DNA of 64,000 nucleotides from Eonycteris spelaea (taxonomy: Eukaryota; Chordata; Mammalia; Chiroptera; Pteropodidae), in NCBI GenBank assembly GCA_003508835.1, contig PUFA01000171.1, positions 3,328,001-3,392,000 on the forward strand, read 5' to 3'. Position numbers and translations under genes: made by a program. Below, in pieces: positions 25,384 to 36,599 of this stretch (its first letter is position 1; the number at the start of each line of letters is the position of its first letter). The notes under the pieces are model-generated. The model saw nothing but the letters and a program-made list of their open reading frames with translations, made no database searches and was not told the origin of the DNA.

Positions 25384-25535
25384 TTTTTTTAAAGGGGGAT
25401 GAATCTAGGAGGAATTCAATTTTGGTGAATGTTGCTCTCAGATCCCAGAGCTTCCCGAGAGGTGCAGGTGAACAAAGGGTAATGGTAAATTACTCTGGTA
25501 TTTAGAGGGAGTTACCACAAAGGTGACAGCAGGCA

Positions 25536-25536
<1 letters not shown>

Positions 25537-25582
<46 letters not shown>
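25537..25582 (+). repeat. (TG)23 microsatellite
   Basis: An uninterrupted 46-bp TG run is followed by TTTTCTTTCTTTC. It is likely to be polymorphic. Confidence 0.98.
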
Positions 25583-25588
<6 letters not shown>

Positions 25589-26365
25589 TTCTTTCTTTTT
25601 TCGGTGTTGTGAAAGCACTTGTCTCAGGGAGTATCTGTTGAGAAATTCTTCTTCCCCATTCTTCTGGCCTCCAAGAACAGGTTTCCCTAAATATCACTGC
25701 CCTTTAGCCCTACTCTTTGTTCCTTCCTGCGGACATGCAGGGACTTTGGAAAGAGAAGCTGACCACAGCCCATTCACAGTCCAGTCTCTTCTCTTTGGAG
25801 AGTAAGGCTGCGGCTAGGCTTGTTCTTGTGCTCTCCCTCTTTCTTTTTCTCTCCATACATGTGTAAATAAAATACATGCGTGTATGTGTGTGTCTAACAC
25901 AGCCTGCAACTAGGCAGATAAATCTATTTAATTTGGGGGCTCAGTATCAGGAAGCCCACTTAACACTCAGATAGAAGCCGTATTCTCCAGTATCACCCCT
26001 ATTAGTAATACAAGTGGTACTTTTGTCTTCTGTGTGCCTTCTTCTTTTCATTCATTCCTTAACTGATTGAAAACTTGGGCAGGGAAGGGGGATGCTACTT
26101 ATGTGGACCCTCTGAATTTACCGTGTCCACAGAAATGCCTCTTGGGTTTTGGCTCTTATTTTCTTTACTCTCACTTCCTGGTGAACAAATGAAACAGCCC
26201 AGCGAGTTCATGAGCTGAGCTTGTATAAAAAGCCTCTACCCCAGGGCTCCCCTGTGGCCAACCGAAGGAGGGTCTGGAAACCCTGCAGCATGAAAATCTC
26301 TTATCACTGAGGGAAAACCTTTCTTCCTCAGTGAAAGGCTTGCCCTGCCCAGTCTGCCCGCTCAC

Positions 26366-27255
26366 CTGGTATAGAGCTTCTTGTAATCCTCGCTGTCCAG
26401 TGGTGCCTCACACAGAGCTTGGGGAGGAGGTGGAGGAGGAAAGTCATTCCAGCTATTCACTGGGGCTTCCTGACTTGGGGGAGGGGGAGGAGGTGGGGGC
26501 AGAGCTTCAAATGTGGGGCTGGAAGTGGCGTTGGGGTGCATGTCCCTGACAAACACTTCATCTTCATAGTCCTCCCGAGGTGGTGGGGAGGCCTGCAGGA
26601 CTGACTCGGATATTCGCAGGGAGATCCTCCCCGGAGTGCCTGGTACCCCAAGAGGCATGTCTGGGTCCGAAGTGCTGCTTGAACTTGGAAGATTCTGCTG
26701 TTTTTTATGGTGCTTCAGGTTTGCAAACCCAGGTGACAAAGATTCCTCGGGGAGGCTATCCTCTCTGACTGCAGGGGCCCACTTCACCCGAGTCGGGGGA
26801 GGCCGCTTCCTCATTCCTCCTTCCACCCCATGCTCTGAGCTGTTGGGCTCATGGCCTCTTGGGCTGGGAGGCTGGGCCAGGCTGTGACCATTGCTTCTGA
26901 GAGTCGCTGCTGGGGTATAGGGCAGAAGAGGCTGCTGCCCTGTCTGACTATCCCTTCTGGTTGGTTGATCATCAGTGGCCTGTGGACAGTAGCTGGAGGG
27001 TACAGGGGAAGGCAGAGCTAAGTTGGGTGGGGTCAGTGGGATAGTCCTGGTGTCTGTGGGGTGCCCTTGCATTCCCGTGGGCAGCAGTCTGGGGCAAGGC
27101 ATTCTTCTGGCCAGCTTCTGAGGGTCCGGCGGTCCAGGACACATGCTGGGAACTGAGGCACCAGCTGCTTTGCAGCCTGAATTGCTCCAGCGAGGGCTGG
27201 GATGGTGTTTGAGCAACAGCATCTCTTCCCCCCTCTTTCTGAACAACTGAGTGAC
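26366..27255 (-). CDS. SHROOM3: SHROOM3 exon 7 (proline-rich, EVH1-binding motif), one frameshift
   Basis: This 890-bp exon has an acceptor CTCCAG ending at 27256 and a GTGAG donor from 26365. After the split Arg it reads SLSCSERG in one frame. It then continues as EEMLLLKHHPSPRW in the next frame, because a run of G at about 27231-27236 has six bases where seven would keep the frame. The exon should be a multiple of three by its phases, and 890 is one short. The remainder is open and conserved: PGRISLRISESVL, the acidic DYEDEVFVRD, a run of eight prolines, and the Ena/VASP-type FPPPPPP at 26422-26442. The last residues (DSEDYKKLYT) differ from the human PEGPRP-like end as I recall it. The segment links ASD1 and ASD2. 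Confidence 0.94.
26422..26442 (-). other. SHROOM3: Ena/VASP EVH1-binding proline motif in exon 7
   Basis: The minus strand encodes FPPPPPP preceded by Asn-Asp (NDFPPPPPP). Phe followed by four prolines is the classical ligand of EVH1 domains in Mena, VASP and EVL. SHROOM3 is known to recruit these actin regulators through such a site. Human has DFPPPPP at the same place. A separate run of eight prolines lies about 50 bp upstream in the coding direction. Confidence 0.8.
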
Positions 27256-30200
27256 CTGGAGCAGGATACAAACATGAGCATTACGGCTCTGAAGAAAGCG
27301 GCAAACGCTGAGCTCCAGGTTCATTACACAGAGGGAAAAAGCATTTAATAGGGAGAAGGACCCCCGGAGAAGCTGCACACTCTCTCCCTCCATCACCAGC
27401 TGTTCATACAAAGAACCAAGTTTAAATAAAACACCGGACAGGCATAAACTCCTACAGGAAAATGTCACGTGGTATTTGTTTTCATCAGCCTTCTCTTACT
27501 GCCCCCACCTCCCACTCCTACTACCCACATATGGTGGCTTTTGAGGACAGGCTTCAGGAAAGAAACAGGGAGGTATGTTTCTTCAGCTCCTAGTAGGACT
27601 ACTCTGGGGAACCAGCTCCTGACTCTGGGGAAAGAGAGCGCTGCCTCACTCTCACCCAGTGTGATCCCACGGGAGGTTCTGTTTGGAAAGCATCTGTGTG
27701 GGCTGCTGAATCGAGGCTTTATTTACAACTTTCTCTTATTCTCCTGGTGTTCTCATTTCTTAAAATGGAATGTAAAAAGGAGGGGGAAGAGTCACCTGAG
27801 GGGCTAATAACCAATCATCTCTGGAGAAAGAGGATGACGATAATGAGCAAATAGGGTATGTGGTGATTTAAACAAACGTCCTGTATCTAGGCTCCAAGAA
27901 AAACCTCAACAATTTCTAATACTTTTGCTATTGTATTCTAAAGGGTTAAAAAAAAAAGGGCACAAAAATTAATAAATAAAATCAAAATCAGGAGTCTGCA
28001 GCACTGCCTGCCTGCCATGCAAGAGTTAATGTGGGGATAAAAGATACCTCCAGCAAACCGCCATAATTCGTAGATTCCTGACTAGTACGCAAGTGAATCT
28101 GGAGAGCAGATGGCACTTTTCATTTTACAGATCCAAGTCCTCAGGGAGCATGGCTCAGTCCCAAGTCAGAGCCCCAGTACGGGCCTGCCATGAAGTTGTC
28201 TAAGTACCAGCAGGGAGAATGCAGCATACGGAAGGAAAGGGCTGCAAAAACCAAATTGGCTCTCCTCGTGCCGTTAGTTTTTCTTTATTATAAATGCGGC
28301 TGGCTGAATAAGGGGCCCATCTCTCTCCCCTCCCCTCCCAGATTTTTCATTTAGTATTTTATTTTATTTTTTTTAACGAAGAACCTCTCGATATCTCGGA
28401 TTGGCTGCTCAGTACCTCTTGGTGGGGTTCCAGGTGGATATGCAAGAAGCCTAGCGGTGGGAGATTCGCTGGGGGTACTCTGTACTCCCATGTCTTGTTT
28501 ATTTGGCATCCCTGGCACCTGGCACAAAGTACCCTCTTAGTAAATGTTGAAAAAAAACAATGTCTCTTCTGCCCAACTGCTCTTTAGACTGCAGAATATG
28601 AACTATTTTAAACTTAGCATCCTCTAACAGGGCATGCAATAAACTGGAATCTCATGTTTTAAAGACTAATTTGGGTACCTTCGTTTTTCTTCCTTTCCTG
28701 AGGCTTTTTAGGGGAGACATCACTAAAACATACAATAATATAGTATGGCACTTATCCTATAAAGATTCAGCCCAATAAACTTTGAAATAATGTTTTCAGT
28801 ATATGTTTATAATCTTCTTAGTTTATAGAAAACATACTTAAACTGTATATTTTTGAAGGTAATATCTGAGTTAAATGCTTGCTTTGTTTGGTTGAGAATG
28901 CTTCTCTTTAGTGATTGTTTTGTATTTTTTTCAAGAACAAAGAATAGGGGAGAAAGATTTTGTTTGAGCCTCTTATAACAGAGAGTGAGAGGGGAGCATC
29001 TGTTGGTATGAATTCAGGAACCCTAATATTCAAGAATGGAGTTGGAGAGCAATTAGTCTCATTTCCCCCCACCCCCGACAGCATTTTTTTATGTGGTAAA
29101 AAAACACATAAAATTTACTACTCTAACCATTTTTAAATGTTCAGTTCAGTAGTGTTAAGTATATTCATGTTATTGTGAAACAGAGCTCCAGCACTTTTTC
29201 ATCTTGCAAATTTGATACTCTATACATACTAAGCAACAATTCCTCTTTTCCTCCTCTACCAGCCCTTGTAACCACCATTCTACTTTCTGTTTCTATACAT
29301 TTGACTACTTTAGATACCTAAGTGGAATCATAGAGTACTTGTCCTTTTGCGACTGGCTTATTTCACTTAGCATAACGTCCTAAAGGTTCATCCTGTTGTA
29401 CATGTCAGCATTTCCTTCCTTTTTAAGGCTCAATAACATTCCACTGTATGTTAGATATCAATCACATTTTGTTTATCTATACATCTATCAATAGACATTT
29501 GGGTCGTTTCCACTTTATTGTGAATAGTGCTGCTATAAACATGAGTATGAAAACATCTCTTCAAGATACTGCTTTCAGTTCTTTTGGATAAATGCTCAGA
29601 ACTAGGATTGCTCGGTCAGATGGCAGATCCATTTTTAATTTGTTGAGGCATCTCCAAACTGATTCCCATAGCAGCTGCAGCATTTTGCAATCACACCGAC
29701 AGCATACGAGTGTTTCAATTTCTCCACATCTTTGCCGACATTTGTTCTTTTATGTTTTTTTTTTTAAAATCTTAGTGATCCTAATAGGTATGAAGTAGTA
29801 TTTCATTGTGGTTTTGATTTGCATTTCTCTGATGATTAGTGGAGCATCTTTTCATATGCTTGTTGGTCATTTGTCTTGGTCATCTTTAGAGAATTGTGTA
29901 TTTTAGTCCTTTTATGTAATCAAGGTATTTGATGTTTTTGTGGTTGAGTTTAGTTTCACCTCTGACTTCAGACCAGGTGTCTTTTGGCGGTGCTCCAGTT
30001 CACTGGGAGTTTTCCTTTGTCTCTAGCTTGTAATTAATGTGCCCCAACTAACCAAAGTCCTCAGTCTCATCTTGAATACTTTCTGCATTTTAGGCCCAAC
30101 TAGAAGCAAAAGCACATAACTGCTCTTGGCAGTAAAGGAGGTAACTTCATCTCCACTTCCTGACTACGCTGGCTGCTTCTACGTGACAGCAGTAGGTTGC

Positions 30201-31014
30201 GTTATTGAGAAGGTGAATAAAGAAAAAGAGGGAAACAATGATTGAATGAAATATAAAAAAAATTAGGGAACTGGCATGAAAAACACCAAAGGTAGTAGGG
30301 AGGGGGTTTAAATGTATTATCCTTAAGAGATGATAGTAGACAGTCCTATGACGCTGCATTAAAACTACATAAAGGCATATGATTCAGGGGAAACTTTGGA
30401 ATTTTCTGCTTATTAAACTCCAAGTGAATAGTTTAAAAGTTAAAATTCTAAAAAATTTTCCATTTTTTTCTACTTAGGATGGTAAACTTTTTTTAAAATG
30501 ACTTTCCTGTTATTTTCCATCCCTACGTGCTTAAAGATTAGGATTTTGGAGCTTTATTTTTTTTACTTCAGGTTCTTCCTATGAGTTTGTCTTACTCTGT
30601 GAAGCCGTTCATGAAATGCTCATTCTTCCACAAGCACTTTAGTCACCAGACCTGCTCTTCTGCACACAGAGCTGGAAGAGATCAGCCACATAAGAGAGGT
30701 CCCATGTGTGAAAGCCATAGGATATGCTTAAGAAGAGCATATCCATGAACTAATCGGATGCTAAACTTATTAGAAGTCAAACATTGCCTCAACAGCATAT
30801 GTTCAAAACCTATTTTGAATAATAAGTATCATTCTTAGAAGAACTTATCTGTAAATAAAAGAAGTTCCCCACAGCCTAGACAAATACAAAAGGCAGCACA
30901 TAACCCTACAAAATATTATAATATCACAATTCAATTTCTTGTAGAGAAGAACAGAAACATTTAATTCTAGCAGCATTCATAAGGCAGAGGGCATGAGAAA
31001 AAACACATACATAC
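27256..31014 (-). other. SHROOM3: SHROOM3 intron 6
   Basis: This 3.76-kb phase-2 intron is dominated by one antisense L1 fragment (29070-29930). An L2-like tail may lie at 28470-28550. I see no additional exon. Confidence 0.85.
29070..29930 (-). mobile_element. L1 fragment (ORF2 end and 3' UTR), antisense
   Basis: The plus-strand text AAAACACATAAAATTTACTA, TAAGTGGAATCATAGAGTAC and TTGTGGTTTTGATTTGCATTT-like sequence, in that order, is the complement of an old L1 3' portion, from UTR into ORF2. It has many stops and small indels. Confidence 0.9.
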
Positions 31015-31088
31015 CTGGATCCAGGGCCAGCCAAATAACATGGATCCTTCACGAAACCAAAGCCATTGTTTTCCTCCAAAAGCACATC
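31015..31088 (-). CDS. SHROOM3: SHROOM3 exon 6 (small)
   Basis: This 74-bp exon is too short to stand out as an open frame. The acceptor is TTTAAAG ending at 31089 and the donor is GTATG from 31014. It starts in phase 0 with GAT and reads DVLLEENNGFGFVKDPCYLA, then GPGS, then AG of a split Arg codon. Human reads DVLLGQDSGFGLVKDPCYLA at this point. It lies between exon 5 (ending ...DKKHQ) and exon 7 (starting G TCA CTC AGT), and joins both in frame. The acceptor has a weak pyrimidine tract, so some exon skipping is conceivable. Skipping 74 bp would shift the frame. Confidence 0.93.
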
Positions 31089-31189
31089 CTTTAAACACAA
31101 GAAGGCAAAGCATTATTACCAACAAATTTACCAAGGGGATGGGGATAGATAGAAGCAAGAAGTTATCAGAGGACAGGCACCATGGTAGC

Positions 31190-31350
31190 ACTCTTACATA
31201 CTATCCCATTTCATCCTCAAAGCCCCAGGAAGTACTGTTAACCACACTGCGTGGATGGGGAAACAGCCCCAAAGAGGTTAACTTTGCCAAGGTCACAGTG
31301 GCAGGGATAGGTCCGAAGCTCAGTCTGTCTCACCAGGTGCCTCTCCTAAC
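31190..31350 (-). repeat. MIR SINE fragment
   Basis: CCCATTTCATCCTCAAAGCC, CCCCAAAGAGGTTAACTTTG and CCAAGGTCACAGTGGCAGGG are MIR in antisense. It lies about 100 bp upstream of exon 6 in the coding direction. Confidence 0.75.
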
Positions 31351-32014
31351 AAGGGCATTATTTTCTAAGCAAGAGAAGTCTGACAATTATCTCCAGGCTT
31401 CAAAACAACTGCTATACTTGAAATATAAGGATGCAAAGGATGAAGCTTTTGAAGTAGCGATTGGGAAATATGGGAGATGACAGGAAAAGGACAGTCTTTT
31501 GAATTTAGAAAAATCTCTGAGTTATAATTTGAGAAGATATGAATCTGGCTCGTAATCAGGTTGAAATATGTTCTCTCTGGAGAAAATATCTCACGCCATG
31601 TACTATCAATATCCTTGAGCCTTTTTAGGGGTAGCCATTACTTATTTTTGTTTTTAATAAGGGTACATATTTTCTTCCTGAAAGATTCATAGGTCAGTTT
31701 TTGATAGTGTAAGATCCTGCCCATGGGAACAAGCCCCTGATGAAGACAGTGTTGCCAATGGTGATCAAATACTTAAACTCTCAATTATTTAAAATAGAAG
31801 ACAGGTAGGAAACAAAAATTAAATCCATACATAATCCCTAAATTTTATTTCAGCAACTTATTTCAGTGTTTATTCTGTCCAAAGAGCTAATTGCTTCCCA
31901 CCTCCCTTTTCTTTTTCTCCTCTCTCTCCCAATCAGTGGTAGAGGTACTACTACACAATGAAAAGAGCCAAAGGTGGCAGTAGGCATGAAGAAGCAGCAA
32001 ACATTCGAGTATTA

Positions 32015-32260
32015 TTAGTAAAGGCAGCTATCCTTTATCGGGCATTTTCTATGTGCCAGGCACTTTGCTAAGTTCTTACATTCCTCGAATTATATACCTG
32101 GAGTTGTGTTAGGCAACTGACATTTCTTCAGTAATTTAACCTATAACAATGGGGAAAAGAGAAGGTAGTTGCAGCTCAGAGAGGTTAAGGATCTTACTCA
32201 TCCACAGTTAAGTAAGTGAATGGCCCAGGATTCAAACCATGATCTTTTTAAAACCCAAGA
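32015..32260 (-). repeat. MIR SINE
   Basis: CTATGTGCCAGGCACTTTGC, CAGCTCAGAGAGGTTAAGGA and GGCCCAGGATTCAAACCATG fit antisense MIR, with an insertion of unrelated bases in the middle. Confidence 0.78.
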
Positions 32261-33084
32261 TCTTTCTCCGGAATCTTAACAAGTGGAAGAGTAGCTGAGC
32301 TGGATGCAATCAGACTTCAATGCTTTGAGAAAAAGGAATTTTACGTGTCCCATGTCTCAGATATTACTATAGGGAATGGGAATCCCTGTTCTCCACGAAA
32401 CCTTTTAAAGTCTTTTCCTTACCTTATTGACATGAATGTGCCTTTTTGCTAGTAATTAATTGGAAAAGCCTCTAGGTCCCCTTTAGGCTCCTAACCCAGT
32501 AACTTTTAAATATATTTTATCATTATGTTATCTCCTTTGAATTACAGTATGACCTTAAGCTGATATTTATGTGTGTGAGTAAAATAAAGGAAGCTAGACC
32601 CAGTAATAGGTTATTGAAAGAACTCTCTCAATCTCCTGTCAATCAAAATAACTTTTAGATAGAAGGAAAATGCCTTCCCAACCTAGTAAAAGCCCAAGGA
32701 TTAATTTCTGTTGTATTTATGTGCTTTGATTAAGCATATTTTCAGTTTTTATTCTTCATTTAGCATTAGCATACTTAAACCTATAACCCTTAAAGCCTAT
32801 TGAATCCCAATCCTCACTCTTGCTTCGGGCTCTGAATTAGATATCCTAATATCTCCTTGATCAATATAATATGAAGACAACAATATTCATCTGCTTTGGA
32901 ATATCAGTTTCAAGTATCTGCTAAAAGGAATAAGAATCCATTTGAAAAAACTTAAAATGTTCTTCAGCATAAATAATAGAAATAGATGAATGTTAAAATC
33001 AAATCAATTCTTTGGCTGAAGCTGTGAGATATAAGATGTTTAACTCTCACCTCCTTTCCCTTCCCCCTTAGTTCAAGGAGGCAG

Positions 33085-33305
33085 CATGACTTCAAGACTG
33101 GAGTCAGACAGTATGAGGTCAAACCTTCAATCCCGTTACTTTGGACAAATTTCTCACCCTTTCTGTGCCTTAGCTCCTTGTGTAATATAGAGATAACAAT
33201 TGTATCTACCTCTTTGCATAGGGGTAAGGATTAATTTTATGCTTATAAAAACATTTAGTGCAATGACTGGCACATAGTACACATTTGACTATTAGTAGCT
33301 ACTTG
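33085..33305 (+). repeat. MIR SINE
   Basis: GACTGGAGTCAGACAGTATG, CTTTCTGTGCCTTAGCTCCT and CAATGACTGGCACATAGTAC match the sense MIR in order. Confidence 0.8.
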
Positions 33306-35329
33306 TAACTACATTTTGTGGAAATTTGATTCTGTGATTTTCCCCCAAGCTCTACTAGGTGTTTGCTGAGAGGTGCTAAAAATGATTTACAAGCTACATT
33401 CTCCTGAATCAAGCCTGCACCCACATAAAGTTCCGAGTACTGAGCAATTTCCTCCACAATTAAATGTTTGGCACACCATCACGTGGTGAATGTGTTACAT
33501 ATCAGAAACAAAGGTCTTGAAAATGCAGTGAGAGCCAGAGAAGTCTCTAACTCAGCATCTGAAGGAAAAAAAACAACTCCCTATCAGGGGTTTTATTTCT
33601 CCACAGCTTTCTTTTTATAGCTTCTGCTATATTTTAGATTTATGCAATGAAGAGGTATAAATTTTCACCTCTAAGGCAGAAGAGTTTGAATATTTTTCTT
33701 ACTTTAAAAAGGTTAAGTTTTCCAAAGTCTCATAGAAAGTAGGAAATCGGCAAGAATGTGTTGTGCCCTTCAGCTTCATCACTATTATCCATTTGTTCTG
33801 CAATTACACCCTTCAAATGAAGATAAAGCAGAGGTAATGGGAGGCTGCATGTTTCAGAGAGAAGCACAGCTGGCCAAGGAGAGGCCCACGCCTGCTGAGT
33901 ATCTAAATAGGTTTCGTTACCTGTTGTGGCTGCTTTCTGTAGTCATTATTTCAGGCCCAAATGATCAACTCTTATAAAAGAGGAATTGATTTCCATGCTG
34001 ACCTTATTTTGGAGGCAGAAACTGTCCTCACTAAATGGACTTTTGAAAAGGAGCTGAATCTTGGTCCAAAGCTTGTAAAATCCTGCTCTATTAGCATCTG
34101 GCTGACAGGAGTGAGGAGCGTTCAGGATGCCCTGGACTGAGTCAGCACCAGAAATAGATTCTGTATTTTGGATTTAAGTCAGGTAGAAGATGTCCACAGG
34201 GTCACTAAATTAGGTGTTCTCTATAGCTGGGATAAGAAAAATCCTTATTTAACACCTTCACCAAAGCTTAATGATAATGGTATAAGGTTCCTGGATTTTT
34301 TTTCAAATAAAAAATATGTAGTACCTTGAGCTAAACACAATAATTATGTGGTGAGGCTAGTTTTGTTTTTAAATAGTTCTACAAATAAGGCAGATGCTAG
34401 CTGTATGAAGAAGATGGATCAGACACTGTCATGGACCAGTCCTCCCAGCAGGCAAGGTCTGGTTGCTGGCTAGGGGACTGGAGGAAGGAAGGAAGCTCAA
34501 GAACATAGTCCTGGCGCAATCGCAACCTGGGGGGATGGGAACCTGTTTTCAGAATGTTTAGGAGCAAAGCAGCACAGATACAGTATTTCATTTTTGAAAT
34601 ATTCCCCCCACCCCCGGCAACATTCACCAAATATCTAAATATGGTACTCTCTTCCTTGAAGAGGGTACCTAAATAATGTTCTGTATTTAGTTGTCTTTCT
34701 AAAAAGTTTTTCAAATGACATAAAGTATGTAATTGGGTTTGGAGGAATATACACCTATGTTTTAGCTCCATTTATCAATTTACCAGGCTTGTGCAATATT
34801 TTGAGTGGGGGAAGGCGAAATAACATTCATATCCAACTGATTCCCTAAGAGAGAATAATGACATCTAGTGGGGAATAAAAAAAACAAACCAGATTCAGTT
34901 TTCACTTAAACATTTCCACTTTCTTTTGAACCTAAGGAATGAAATGAAGAAAATGTTTGTTCTGCTATGCACTAAATGACTGAAGCACATCAAACTAGCT
35001 GAAATTGCATGTGACATATATGGAGCTAAAAAGTGTTTTAGTGGTAGGATAAGGAGTGGAAATTATCTGTTTTTCATTCTGAGGGGGAAGAAAATAGCTG
35101 TTGATGTCTTATGAAGGAGTGCCACTATAGATTTTTTTTTGTATGTGTATGTGTGTGGGTTATACTGGGGAGAAAGTATTTCTGAATATTTCTGAACAGG
35201 AAATATCTGGGAGGGCACAATATTTTCGCTTAGAAGGCCTTGTATATGTGTGTTTCAGAAGGAGTGCCACAAACATACTTCTCAGGCAGTAATGGCTGAA
35301 TCTTTCTTTGTCTGAAGCTATTTCTTCCA

Positions 35330-35650
35330 ACTACTGCCTCCCACACACAACCCCCAAACCTTTGTCAACATCCTGCGCATCCTGTGTAGCCTGGTTCAAA
35401 TCTTATCTCCTCCAAGAGAAGCTGTCTGAGATCTCTTCAGTTAGAATTAATAATTTCCCCTCCCATAGCATGCTATTTATCATTGCTCCCAAAGCATTCA
35501 TCAGTACTGTTAATTATTCAAATTTAAGTTCACATTCCTTGCTCAATTATGAACTCCAGAAAGCCACAAGCTTTTTCCCCCTTCGACTCTGTAGTACGGT
35601 GCTTTTCATACTACATATGCCCCACAAATGCTTGACGAATGACAGACTTC
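35330..35650 (+). repeat. L2 LINE 3' segment
   Basis: TTCAAATCTTATCTCCTCCA, AGAGAAGCTGTCTGAGATCT, CATAGCATGCTATTTATCAT and the later TGAACTCCAGAAAGCC order is that of L2. Confidence 0.65.
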
Positions 35651-36309
35651 ACTGCCAGAAAAAACAGAATTTGAGAAGAGGCAATGGAAGGGTGGTCTCC
35701 CTTGTGCTAACGTATATGTGAATTAGTAATATCTTCTTAGGTGGGATGGAAACCACAAGGGAGAACATTGATCGGCAGTGGAATGTGGAACCTGAGGATG
35801 GGCTAAGATTTATGGAAATTAAGAGACTCCTAGGAGTCAGAGTGCTCAGATTCTATTCCTAGATCTGCCTGAAATTTCCAGGGGAAAGCATTTCATAATC
35901 TTTGCATAGTTTGGAGCCTTTATTAGGAAACCCTTTTAAGTGAGAATTTGAATGTCTGTGATTCTTTCTCACCGGGATAGTGCACAAAATGAGCTCAGAT
36001 GGGAGTTAAAGAGACATTGATTTGATATGAATAATATACTCTACTGAGTGGGAATATTGTGAAGCTCAATGAGATCATAAATGTAAAGCATACTTAGCTG
36101 AGGGCTTGGGACTCAAAAACATTGCAAAGTCAACAATTCTACCTATTTTTAAATACAAAAGTCCAGTAGAAACATAGAGGGTGCAAAGCTAAAATATTTA
36201 AAACTGAGACACAGCCTCTCTTCCTTGAATTAAAGACAAAAAAGAACAAAAAAAGATAGTCCCTAACTTTTTCTATCTATACTTTCTTGCAGAGGTGACT
36301 TCCTAAAGT

Positions 36310-36440
36310 GAAGTTACATATATACATATGTACACAAACATATATATGTGTACATAAATACATACACATACAGACATCTATATAAGAACTATATATAAGA
36401 CAGCTATACAAATATATAGACATCTACACATATCTTTATG
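36310..36440 (+). repeat. AT-rich low-complexity stretch
   Basis: Alternating TATA/TACATA words such as TATATACATATGTACACAAA recur imperfectly. No gene or site is seen. Confidence 0.8.
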
Positions 36441-36599
36441 TCTGTAAGGATGTCAGGGGCACTGAGAACGAAGCCACCTCTTGGAAACAAATGCTACTCT
36501 TTTTGCATGGAAAAGGAAAACTGAAGGGGAGTGGAGGGTCAGGAGAGTCGCACTAAAGCTTCCAGGGCCCAAGGGGCAGGCCTAGGACCCATTGCCTAC

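Larger units (their letters stand above)
24927..26365 (-). other. SHROOM3: SHROOM3 intron 7
   Basis: This 1.44-kb phase-2 intron contains the 5S-derived SINE (25147-25372) and a (TG)23 microsatellite (25537-25582). A 16-T tract on the minus strand precedes exon 8 and serves as its pyrimidine tract. Confidence 0.88.
31089..36599 (-). other. SHROOM3: SHROOM3 intron 5
   Basis: This 5.5-kb phase-0 intron contains three MIR copies, an L2 3' segment (35330-35650) and an AT-rich low-complexity stretch (36310-36440). I recognise nothing else. Confidence 0.85.

Noticed and set aside
25536..25805. Open frames through the TG repeat (Cys-Val or Thr-His runs)
   Set aside because: These are purely a product of the dinucleotide repeat.
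27256..27468. Extension of the exon 7 open frame upstream of 27255
   Set aside because: It passes through the splice acceptor into intron 6. The translation there has no SHROOM3 similarity, and exon 6 joins exactly at 27255.
31040..31480. Open frame of 146 codons on the plus strand across exon 6
   Set aside because: It runs antisense through a real exon and through a MIR copy, so it is a chance frame.
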